NCBI RefSeq assembly: GCF_024139115.2
Contig: NC_085141.1
Location: 133,237,822 to 133,301,821, forward strand
From: Armigeres subalbatus
Lineage: Eukaryota > Arthropoda > Insecta > Diptera > Culicidae
Length of the DNA stretch: 64,000 bases
Reading direction: 5' to 3'
The translations under genes and the position numbers were made by a program. How positions within the stretch are numbered: the stretch's first letter is position 1; every line of letters begins with the position of its first letter. Positions 1 to 9,357 of the stretch are shown in pieces. Below the pieces are notes generated by a model. It was not told where the DNA came from and searched no databases. It worked only from the letters and a program-made list of their open reading frames with translations.

Positions 1-230
1 GCGAACATTTCGCCCTTATCCATTAGGCTAATTTAAGTAACGTGAAGACTAAATGAACATTCAATAGCGTGTAGCAAAGCAGTCAAGCCTGAGAGACAAA
101 TGCCGTTAATTCCCATTCATTAGGCAAGTCATTCGGAAATACAACTTGGAAGCCGTAATAACACCAATTATACATCGACATATACACAACACTCAAAAAC
201 TATTTGTACTCTTGTACACAAGTTGAGTCA
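1..230. other. Intergenic, nothing recognised
   Basis: AT-rich sequence downstream of the minus-strand apolipophorin gene. I see no open frame, repeat or RNA gene here. Confidence 0.5.
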
Positions 231-236
231 TTTATT
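231..236 (-). terminator. Polyadenylation signal of the apolipophorin-III gene
   Basis: AATAAA on the minus strand (tttatt on the plus strand), about 75 bases past the stop codon at 311. Position and hexamer fit a normal 3' end for that gene. Confidence 0.6.
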
Positions 237-310
237 GACCATTTTAATAGGCACATCTCACTACTTTAAAAAAAATCACAACACACGCCAAAAAAGCACA
301 AAGCACTGTT

Positions 311-986
311 CTAAGGCTGATCCTGGTCCGGTTTACTTGGTTCTAACTCTTTAACGGTCTTCTGTAACGTGTTTACCGTAGCGTCGTACAACTGCTTCAG
401 GGCCGTTTGTAGCTGTTCGGTTGCACCTCTGCTCGATTCCTTCAACTGTTCTCCCGTTTTCTGAGCCTCCGTCAACAGTGACTGTATTCGAGTCTGAACG
501 TTTTCCTGATATTCCTGAGCCCTGTTCACAAGATCAGGGTTCTTCTCTGCAAGAGACTTTCTGGTTTCATCGATCTTGTCATTCAACTGCTTGACGATAG
601 GATCAAAAACACCGGAGTGTTTTTTCAGTTCTTCTTCCAGGGATGTCTGGACGGTTTTCAGTTGCTCCACATAGGTCTTGGTGTTCTTCTGGATTGTCTC
701 CACAACCTCATCGTTCGACTGGAATCCCAATGATTTCAAGACACTTTGATTCAGTCCAGTCAACGCGTCGTGAGCCTTCTCCTGGATTGTAGTGAGCGTT
801 TTGAAAAACGAATTTTCTTCCGATTGGGCTGGAGCATCCCGCACCACGCGCGCTAAAGATATCTGTCAAGCCAAAGCAAAAAAATATCATAATTACGATC
901 AATTATACTATGAAGTCACGTTCGAAAGCCATTTATTTTACCTGAACAAGGCAAACCGCCAGAATCGTGAATATTAGCCTAGCCAT
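311..986 (-). CDS. Apolipophorin-III, two exons
   Basis: Exchangeable haemolymph apolipoprotein that binds lipoprotein particles as they load diacylglycerol. Exon 1 is 986-942 (15 codons, MARLIFTILAVCLVQ), then a donor GTAAAA. The 79-base intron is 941-863, ending in CAG. Exon 2 is 862-311. Both junctions are phase 0 and give 198 residues. Residues 1-19 form a signal peptide; RVVR at 20-23 looks like a propeptide cleavage site, and the mature protein would begin DAPA, as in moth apolipophorin-III. The rest is amphipathic helix rich in Glu, Gln and Lys with no cysteine, the size of the family's five-helix bundle. An in-frame GTG inside exon 2 is not the true start, because the upstream exon supplies ATG and a secretion signal. 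A diverged paralogue lies at 18501-19134. The family call comes from sequence character and was not checked by search. Confidence 0.88.
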
Positions 987-1084
987 CTTGGGGCAATCTA
1001 TCGCCGTAGGAAGAATATCACACCGTGCTTCGTACCGTCCAAAATCAGAACCTTGACTAGTTCGATCCAATAGCTTCCCGATGA

Positions 1085-1094
1085 TTTTTATATA
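1085..1094 (-). promoter_or_regulatory. TATA box of the apolipophorin-III gene
   Basis: TATATAAAAA on the minus strand, about 100 bases before the ATG at 986. Transcription should start near 1060-1065. I see no perfect TCAGT initiator there, unlike the paralogue's promoter, so the start site is less certain. Confidence 0.6.
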
Positions 1095-1099
1095 CGGCA

Positions 1100-1828
1100 C
1101 CAACACAAAGGTGCCAACAGCGCGTTTCACCTTAGCCCAAGTGATCAGTTTCGAACGACTAGCTCTGTTGTAGATCCGATAACACAGAGCCAATAACGAG
1201 GGCCCGGTGCATTCGCCGGCAAAGGTTGTGATTCTATTTGCCCACTCGAGGAGCGCACGTTTCATGCCTGCCTTCCTCCGAGCAGCAACGATCGTCTCGA
1301 CTCGATCGTTAAGATGATATGTACATACACGTAAATTTCTAAACTTGGATGATAATTTCGTGTTTCAGATATGGATTTATGGCATATTGTTTGTTGACGA
1401 TTCAAAAGCGAAGCCTTAAATTTGGGACGTAAATTTATATGCGAGATCACAGAACTCAAACTGTAAGATCTAGATAAATTAATTGCATAAAGTAGACTTT
1501 TAAAAATCAAATCTCCTACAAGTTTGAAAATAATTTCGCTTTTAAATATTTTTTCTAAGGGTCCCTTGGGGAGGACCCTTGAATGATAATCAAAGAGAAT
1601 AAAGGAGAGGAATATTGCCCCGATTCGCATAACAGACTCATTTTGATTTTTGTTAGAAATAAGATATTGCCTTCTGATTCAGAAAAAAATATCAAAAAAC
1701 ATCTTTTGATCTTGAAGTAATTAGCAGAGAGAGGTAAATTTAAAAAAAAAAATACGAAAACTCTCCGCTGCTGGATCAAATGAGTGAGAGCCCGCAATTC
1801 TCTAATGCCCATAGTAAATATAGACATT
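1100..1828. other. Upstream intergenic region, no gene supported
   Basis: Promoter side of the apolipophorin gene, then AT-rich DNA. Minus-strand open frames here (1262-1630, 1555-1827) are low-complexity and lack splice or promoter context. The open frame at 933-1265 ends in the real signal peptide but is otherwise untranslated leader. Confidence 0.5.
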
Positions 1829-1876
1829 ATGTTGATTTTTCTGTGTTATTATCTAGTATTGATTATCATAATGACA
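1829..1876 (+). CDS. Candidate hydrophobic first exon of the split gene at 2704-7647
   Basis: ATG opens a 16-codon hydrophobic stretch (MLIFLCYYLVLIIIMT) and the sequence then reads ACA|GTAAAT, a moderate donor in phase 0. The exon at 2704 can begin in phase 0 after TTACAG, so the two join without a frame break and give a long hydrophobic N-terminus, either signal peptide or anchor. No TATA box is obvious. This is inference. A competing start is an ATG at 2054 followed by a weak donor at about 2108. A transcript would be needed to choose. Confidence 0.28.
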
Positions 1877-2376
1877 GTAAATGAGATCTAATATGCGAGT
1901 GTAAATATGTGACGTGAAGTGTGATAATAATAATGAGTTAAGGTTTCCATTATTCGTGTGACCCAAGTATCCCAAAATAAAATATGATTTCAGATAATGT
2001 TAAAATAAGATTTTACTTAACAATCAGATACCTCCAATGCATAACTGAAACCCATGTGGGCGGAGGCTGAATCTGCTCTTGCGGACAGTGCATTGAAATG
2101 TGATAAGGTTTACGAGGTTTTATACGCTAATTTATTTCAGAATTTTTTTTTACGAGAGTTAAAACCAAGAGAAATAAATTTCGTTATTTTTGTTATTTTT
2201 TACGAAAATTTTCACGTAGAATTTCGGATTATCAATATTGATTTATTGACTTTTACGGCGCGGCGTGCTTATTCTTTAAAATCAATTAGACCCATTGGAA
2301 AAAAGGTCCAAGAAATAAGATCATAAGCTGTGGTCTTGAAAGTATTGATTTTTTTTTCAAGACATATCATTTGAAT

Positions 2377-2520
2377 CTACTCAAAAGTGAGTCGAAATGA
2401 CTCACTTTAGTATTTTAATGGAAATGTCAAAAAGTGAGTAACATTATATTTAGCAAGTGAGTCAATTTTCACTCACTTATCAGAGTTTTAGGCTTTACTC
2501 ACTTTTGCGTAATTTTTTTC
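2377..2520. repeat. AGTGAGT-rich short repeat, copy 1
   Basis: Many copies of AAGTGAGT and its complement ACTCACTT in both orientations over about 140 bases. The left end, ATCTACTCAAAAGTGAGTC, recurs inverted at the right end of the 6772-6960 repeat. The two are opposite-orientation members of one MITE-like family. It lies just upstream of the exon at 2704. Confidence 0.6.
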
Positions 2521-2703
2521 ATTTCCACTGTCAAGCAGTTGGAATTTTTTTCCTGAAACATGTTCTCGTATGTTTTGTGAAAAACAAAGATTAGCAACTC
2601 GGAAATATTCCGGACATTGAAGGTACCTTATTCCTGTTCAAATATATTATATTTTTAATATTAAAAGTAAATTTGATTATGTGAACAGATAAGATGATTA
2701 CAG

Positions 2704-5700
2704 TTGGTGGTGGTGATCTGGCTGGACATGGCCCGCAAAGATTCTCGCAATACTGACAGAGGATTCGAGGCCAGATTCGATGGTTTCTTTGATTCGCAAT
2801 ATGGTTTTGATGGTGCCCACGAAGCAGTGATGTACTTTACCTGTGCCAGTCGACCCTCGGTATATATTGTCAGGGTACGGGAATGTACATCAAATTTCCA
2901 TGCGCAGAATGCACGGCAGAGGGCAGAAATTTTTGCGAAAGCGAGTAACCGTCCAGTGCCGGGCGGTGTTGAGAAAGGACAGACGATGAGAATAAGCGTG
3001 GGAAACAAGGAGCTGTTTATTACATTCAAGTAAGTTGCTAAGAAACTTAACTAGGAAACTCAACGACCTCAGAAGAACACCTTCGACAACACTTGAAACA
3101 TTTGTGTCTCCTTACAACTATATATTGTATACAGTGAACGTTCGTTAGTTGGGTTTTTTCTAGTTGGGGCGCTTTTTAGTTGGGGGTTCGCTAATTGGGG
3201 CGAAACCCAATTAAAAAGCAGCTAAACGTCAGAATGTGATGTCAAAAACGCGTTGACGTTTTGTTTCCGTGTTTGGCGGGATCGATATTTTCTGGCGCGT
3301 AAAATTTTCCTTTGTTCATGCATGAGCATGATTGACCGCCCACGGTTGCTACTCCGTTATTGCCAGGTCAGCTGTAATTACACAGAGAACCAACAGATGA
3401 AGTTTGGGACTAACATCATCTTCAATGTGTAAGAACTGGTGACCAAAAAATAAGCAATACCAGCGCCGGCCGTGTCCGAATGCAGGTCAATTAAGGAATG
3501 GGTAGGAAAATGTTGACATGATACTCGCTTTGATAGAAGCCGACGAGTCATCTGCACTTCCACGAGAAATCACTGGGATGTTGGATATATGGGGTAGGTA
3601 TTGTGGCAAGGTTCGTTTTGGTAAACGGTATGCCGTGTATAGCGTGTATTTTGATCAATTCAAAACATAATCGAACGAGCACTAATTATTTTAATTACCA
3701 ACCGCACTAGGCAGAACAAAATTGTCGATGACCAGCCGATCTCTCTGCTAACCGCACAAAGCAGAACAACATTTTCGATGACCGGCCGATCGTTCTGCTT
3801 ACTGACGCGAACTGAATCTTCACTTTTCTAATTAATTTTCTCACCCGCACAAAGCAGAACAACCTTTCGATGATCGGGCGATCGTTCTGCTAACCGCACA
3901 AAGCAGAACAAATTATGTGATGACCGGCCGATCGTTCTGCCTACTAAATAAATCACGACTGTATGTGACCTCTGAGTGCTGAACTTGAAAACACGCCCCA
4001 GAGACGTTCAAGTATCTAGGAGTATCAAACCCCCTGTCGGAATTGAGTGAAAAGTAGATCATGTTTGTTTGTTGCTACATGAAAGTGTGAAAATAGTGAT
4101 CATAGAGCACAAAGTGCATATGTGGAAACTGATTTAAATGTTCGAAAAAGTGTTCAATGATTTTTTGACTAGTGAAAGAAACCTGATTACAACAGAAACA
4201 TAAATTCAATAAATCCTAAAAAAAAATATGTTTTATCACTTCAAACTTATGAGACTTAACACATATCAACGTTTTCACACAATACTGGCAAATATACTGA
4301 TATAAAGATTAACCTGTCAAAATCCAGGTCAGAATTCACAATACATCAAAAGTTATGTGTATTTCAAAATTAATGTTTTTTTGGACATTTCTTGGAAATG
4401 TTGATTTTTTAGATTTTCTTGCTGAAACACATAAAACTAATACATTTGTATGAACACATGCAGAGAGAGAGAGCCGAATAATTCAAAACAATTACTAAAA
4501 TATAAAAGTTTCTTTTTTTAGTCCAAAATTAAAAACTTCGTTTCTGAAAATTTGCAAATATTGAGTCGTGTCTGCATTTCATGAAACTGTCGATATGTTG
4601 CAGAGCTTGCTAACTAGCAATTGTAGACCTATTTCACTTAAGACCATTGCCAGTTAAACAAACGAGCGATTGAAAGTGAAACAATCGCTATAAAAAATTC
4701 TAAAAACAGCCCCTCTGGTGAGCCATAATAAAACGTCCAGTTTTCATACATTTTTCTTTTAGAACATGTTTATACGAATCTAATTTTTTACTAAACAAGT
4801 TATATATAGAGTATTTTTATCATTTTTATAAAATGTTATCAAAACTTTCGCTTTAAAATAGTTACACTTGCATTAACTACAACTAGAACTCGTTCAGGTT
4901 TGACAGTTTCAAGATTTGGCCTTATTCACATTCATGGTGAATGATCCGCTGGATGAAACAACCTCACACATCGAACTTTTTACTCTATAGTAAGAAGTAT
5001 TGTATTGCCAAGCATTCTCCTCCAACGGAAATTTCACTCACTCTTCATTAAAAGCGGAACCACTTTAAATTTGAGTAGTTCCACTTCTAACAAAAATCAA
5101 TGAAACCTCAAAATGAGCGTGTAAGCTGTCGACTTTTGTCAAGATCAGTAAGGACTCGATCATTCAGCAACCCGTCAGTAAATTATCTCTGAGGGCAATC
5201 TAGAAAAATGCTGCCTGGAGGTCCTTCAGTGTGAAAGCCCATCACCACTCTCTGGCCAACAATTCGTTGTCTGAACTCCACCAACAACAAAGTCACCACG
5301 CTAAATGATTGAAATTTTGTTGTCATTTAGCATAAGTCACTGCAACCAGCGTTACAAATCTGCTACCAGAGATATTACTGGCTTCAGGTGGTATCAGTCA
5401 CACGACGAACCGAAACTCATCAATACAAGAAATCAAGGATGTCATCGATCATCTGGTAGCCTGCCAGTCTCAGACGCCCGACATGGAAGCGCGATGCATG
5501 GTGGATCCCTGGTGCTAGGGCCCCTCCACAACTCTGCCCAACTGTTCTTTGTTTGTTTGAACAGTTAGGCAGAGCTGCGGAAAAACCCCTACACCAGAAG
5601 TCCACCACACATCACACCTCCAAACCAGGCACCCGAAACCGACAAACCACCAAACGACCGACGACACCCCCGACCTCCTGCACCGACAAACCCCGATCCA

Positions 5701-7647
5701 TCGCATAACTAACACCACCTGAAGCCGATGGGCTCTGAAGACGCATAAAGCTGACTGTCAGTCTAAATTGATAGCCCAAACCGTACATAGCGCCTTTTCT
5801 AATCTATTCCGTTTAGAACATCCGCTAAATTAGTATAGTCAGGAGAGGATCTGTATGTTATATGTAAAGGAAGGAAACAAATTCTTAGCGTTAAATTAGA
5901 TGGATCTTACTTGAATAAATTGATGATGTTGAAGGCTTGAAGAATTCATTAGGTCATCCACCCTATCGGGACATTAGTTTGAGATGATTCAATCAAGGCT
6001 CGGTTGATTTCTATTTCTTCCTGTTTAAAATCCGGTGGGGAACTTCAAAAATGTATTCCATTCCAACTAAAGGGTAGAGTTCGGATGAAAACCGTACACT
6101 TTAAATTTTCACTTTTTCACATGTTTTGACGGGAGAAAAACAGTTTCGCGTCCGTATTTGGACATAGTTTACTACGATCTCCCGTAAAATTTTCCTTTGT
6201 TCAAAGCAAAAAGTAAACAACATTGACGCTTGTCAAAACGCCCCAATTAACGAACGGCATTCGCTAGTTGGGGTGAGGTCGTGCCCCAATTAGCGAACGA
6301 TCACTGTAATACTTATAAGAATGGACTGATATGTTAGATTACACTAATAAAAATCCACACATATTTATTGACAAAAATCTAAAGAAATTCACAAATAAAT
6401 TTTATGTGTGCAATCATAACCACCCGCTATAGGAAAATCCACATAAAGGTTATTAGTTAATAACGGTTATGTGTGTTTCCACATATATGCTATGCGAATT
6501 CAAATAGCCGTTATGTGGGAAATGCTATAGTCAAAATTTATGTGTGCCACACATAATGGATATGATTGGATTTTTGTCAGTGTAGTAACTGATCTTGGAA
6601 CGATCGTTAAGTTATTATTTGAACCTCGATTTGAATGTAATGTTGCAGAGGAACTAAAATGTACGGTATATGTCACTTTAACTAATCAATCAATGAATAA
6701 ACTGAGCGAAGCGAATAACATTTCGTTTATATAAAATATCATCATTCCATTATCAAGCGCAATGCTCCCAGCATTTTCAAAAGTGAGTAAGAGCTACTCA
6801 CTTTTAATCGGAAGCAAGTGAGTAAGTCTTACTCTAATTTTGACATAATGCTCCATTACTCATAAGTGAGTAAACATACGGTTACTCAAAAGTGAGCTGT
6901 TCCACTTTTTTTCAAAGTGAGTCAAATTTGACTCACTTTTGAGTAGATCCAAATGAGCGTGTATACTATTTGTGCTGATAAATCGTCGTTCGTTCTCGCG
7001 AAGAAAGATCTGAGCCAACATCTACACGGTTAGAAAAAAGTACCCAACGATTAAGTAAAAAATATCTAATTTTAGGTAAACACATAATAAGCATCCTTTA
7101 GGTAGAAATTTGACGTTTCAGTTGCGCAAAATTTACCTAATGTTAGCTTTATACGAGAATACCTAATATTGGGTGAAAAATCTGTTATAATTTTTTCGAC
7201 AATTCTCTTGACAACACTTGATTTCATCAGAAACCCGGCATTGAGTAATTTTAACTTAAATTTAAGCTTAACGTTGGGTGAAAATTTTCACTCTCAACGA
7301 AGCTGTCAGTTGCGGGAGTGTTAGCAACCTGAGCGGAAGAATTTCCGTAGAGGTAAGTTTCGATACGAGATTTCAAGCATTTTCAATCCTTTATTCAAGA
7401 TTTTTCTACATTCAGCTTTTACAGGTTTCAATAATTGACCAAGCGAAACAATTTATAGGAGTATATCCATTACGATTCCCCCACGGACAGCCAAACATTA
7501 TGGAAGCGTTGTAAGTAAGAGTTGAAGCCTGTATGCTAGTTATCGATGCATCGTTCCATTTCATCAAACCTGATTCATAAACAACTTAATTCTAGGAAAT
7601 GGCAGCTAAATTTTTCGATAAATCGAAATATAAATCGCATCGGATAA
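2704..7647 (+). CDS. Unrecognised split gene, four consistent exons
   Basis: Exons at 2704-3029, 7310-7352, 7425-7510 and 7596-7647 join in frame. Exon 1 follows TTACAG and ends TTCAA|GTAAGT (phase 2). Exon 2 (43 bases) lies between TGTCAG and GAG|GTAAGT. Exon 3 follows TTTTACAG and ends GCGTT|GTAAGT. Exon 4 follows TTCTAG and ends GGA TAA. If the third donor is unused, translation stops at 7512-7514 instead. The product, about 168 residues without its N-terminus, has three cysteines (in FTCASRP, RECTSNF and NCGSVS) and no family I can name. Two introns are typically short (72 and 85 bases). The first, 4.3 kb, holds a pogo-like element, a MITE and repeats. Matching phases and three GTAAGT donors make chance unlikely. 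The N-terminal exon is uncertain. Confidence 0.6.
3132..6306. mobile_element. Pogo/Tc1-mariner-like DNA transposon, non-coding remnant
   Basis: Bounded by TA at 3130-3131 and 6307-6308. The left terminus CAGTGAACGTTCGTTAGTTG matches the inverted right terminus CAGTGATCGTTCGCTAATTG with three differences. Copies of a TTAGTTGGGG-type motif lie just inside both ends. A direct copy of CGTAAAATTTTCCTTTGTTC is found near each end (about 3298 and 6183). No transposase frame is recognisable in the 3.2 kb; short frames at 5305-5718 sit in a C-rich patch and look accidental. It lies in the large intron of the split gene. TA target duplication and CAGT termini are typical of pogo-type elements. Confidence 0.75.
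3701..3940. repeat. Four ~48-bp repeats, each with inverted GCAGAAC/GTTCTGC ends
   Basis: Units at about 3701-3749, 3751-3799, 3844-3890 and 3893-3940 share CCGCACAAAGCAGAACAA at the left, a GATGACCGGCCGATC core and GTTCTGC at the right. GCAGAAC and GTTCTGC are reverse complements, so every unit can form a hairpin around a GC-rich core. About 45 unrelated bases separate units 2 and 3. The array lies inside the pogo-like element. Confidence 0.7.
6342..6582. mobile_element. MITE with TA duplication
   Basis: About 240 bases with ends CACTAATAAAAATCCACA and, inverted, CACTGACAAAAATCCAAT, flanked by TA at both sides. It is AT-rich with repeated ATGTGTG blocks and no reading frame. It lies 35 bases after the pogo-like element. 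Confidence 0.65.
6772..6960. repeat. AGTGAGT-rich short repeat, copy 2 (inverted)
   Basis: At least eight AGTGAGT or ACTCACT blocks. The right end, GACTCACTTTTGAGTAGATC, is the reverse complement of the left end of the repeat at 2377-2520. Confidence 0.6.
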
Positions 7648-8452
7648 GGAAACAGTAGCTTATTGAGTAGTAGCTGGTGTAGCGGCCTGTCTCCCATTGA
7701 TAAACGCTATGGCTGGAGTACTAATGCTGGTGCCATGGCATACAAAACCAACGACACCTCTGAGAGAAACTCTCTTACTGGTGTATCTAATTCCGGAGGA
7801 AGGGAAAATGGAATCCAATCGGACAAAGCACTACAAGGCTCACGATTATTGTTGTAGTACTGCGCTCAAAGTGGCGACGATTTCGATTAGACGATTAGAA
7901 AATCTTATATTCCTTTGAGACAACTCCAATGACAAATGTACTGTTGCTAGTGTTCTTCTGCTAGTGAGCTTCTCATCGTGACCACTAGGATCTCAGGTAC
8001 CAGCTTGGTTTGATCAATTAGCCCGGCGTCAACTGATCTAGGCGTTAATAGTGACCATGCATAAAAATGACAAAAATGTGACTAATTGCTTTAAATCTTC
8101 AGGTGGCATTCAGGTATAATATTATTTATTACAAGCGCTGGTAAATTCGCAATGAATAAAATTTTCTAAAATTGAATATAGATCCAGTTATTGATTTGTT
8201 ATTGATATCCGAAAAGCATTTTAACTCAATCCATTCCATAATCAAAATCTATGTTCGTCCCATTTACTGAGATTTGGGTAAAATTTACCTAATTGTTCAT
8301 ATCTACAGTTAGGTAAATTTTACTCAACCATTCACCTCGGTGCGAGGTACATAAAATTAGGTATACTGCACTTTACCTAATTTTGGCTTCCCACACTATA
8401 GTACCTAGTTGAGTGAAATTTACTTAATTTTAGGTACTTTTTTCTAACCGTG
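7025..8452. mobile_element. TA-flanked inverted-repeat pair enclosing host exons
   Basis: CACGGTTAGAAAAAAGTACC at 7025-7044 has its exact reverse complement at 8433-8452. TA lies outside both (7023-7024, 8453-8454), the signature of one Tc1/mariner-type insertion. Both flanks also share subterminal AGGTAAATTT-like repeats. The interior contains the exons at 7310-7647 of the split gene. It is either a transposon that captured exons or two independent half-elements that happen to face each other. No transposase frame is visible. Confidence 0.6.
7660..8260 (+). other. Region after the last exon, unassigned
   Basis: Two overlapping plus-strand open frames (7663-7857 and 7697-7918) lie in a stretch of higher GC than its surroundings. 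Neither resembles a family I know and neither has clear splice sites. The rest is AT-rich. Confidence 0.4.
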
Positions 8453-8454
8453 TA

Positions 8455-8997
8455 GCGTTGACTACAACTTCAGCATATGTGATAACCAAATTATCAATGC
8501 ACGGATCGCTGTCCTGAACTGGAATCAGGTTATGACAATCAATGATTCCGTTACTGCGATCTGTAGTACCATCGAACAGGTCATCCAAGAAAACGTGCCG
8601 GTCAAAATATGCCGATCTTCTAAGCAGCTCGATCAACCCTGATACGCTACAACTCCGAAGTCTTCACAACGAAAAAAAAATGCTTTCCAGACATATCATA
8701 TCGCATATTTGTAACATTTGCATTTTGGTTGATTTTGAAAATCGTTTCTCAATCCTCCCAACAAACTCAATAATTTCCAGTTTACCACAGTAAGGCCTAT
8801 TTTGTCTATATTGTGGGATTAAATGCAGTAAATTGAAATTTCTGAACGATTCACAGGCTTTTTACTAAATGTACACAAATGCGAGTGTTACAAATATGCG
8901 ATCATGGGCAGTATGGAGGGTGTATCATTGGTCTCTTACCATTTTTTATCACAAAATTGTGATAATAAAACACCGTAATAAACATTTTAAAACCCCA
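8455..8997 (-). other. Unassigned region with an open minus-strand frame
   Basis: A 61-codon frame (8636-8455) runs into the inverted-repeat element. If that element is skipped at its TA, the same frame stays open through about 6960. It has no recognisable domain. It may be a relic of an older element. The remainder to 8997 shows nothing. Confidence 0.3.
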
Positions 8998-9300
8998 GAT
9001 TAATCTACCTAGCGGCGATAATGCCTTTCTCATGCATCATAATATGTATTGGGTCTAGATCGCATTTATTCTATAATTTTTCGTGTTTTTTTATTAATTA
9101 ATATGCATTGCCACCACCTTCGGAAAACACTTTTTTTCGATTTAAATTTTCTTCCAAGGGCAAACAATTGGACCACATTCCCCGTTGAATGCAACTTGTT
9201 GCGAGTAAATCGGGTGATGCCAAGTTTTTAAAAGTGTGTCTACAAAATTTGTACACATACACACACTTCGGTGTTGAACTTAGTCTGTAGATTAAAAAAA
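8998..9300 (+). mobile_element. Retroposon fragment with CA-rich tail
   Basis: Starts near TAGCGGCGATAATGCCTT and runs to AAGTGTGTCTACAAAATTTG followed by an ACAC-rich stretch. A diverged copy with the same order of blocks lies at 28628-29060, which defines it as a repeat family. The class is uncertain; I suspect the non-coding end of a LINE. Confidence 0.5.
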
Positions 9301-9357
9301 CACCTTAATAAAGATTAAAAAAAAAAACCCATACACACACACATACATGCCTTCGAG

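Noticed and set aside
933..1265. 110-codon minus-strand frame as a gene
   Set aside because: Only its last 17 codons are meaningful, as the apolipophorin signal-peptide exon; the rest is 5' leader and promoter, and the splice donor cuts the frame.
2054..2326. 90-codon plus-strand frame as a gene
   Set aside because: After about 18 codons it becomes AT-rich low-complexity; at most the first part could be an alternative first exon.
3701..3940. CRISPR-like array
   Set aside because: Irregular spacing, eukaryotic context, hairpin units inside a transposon and no cas genes.
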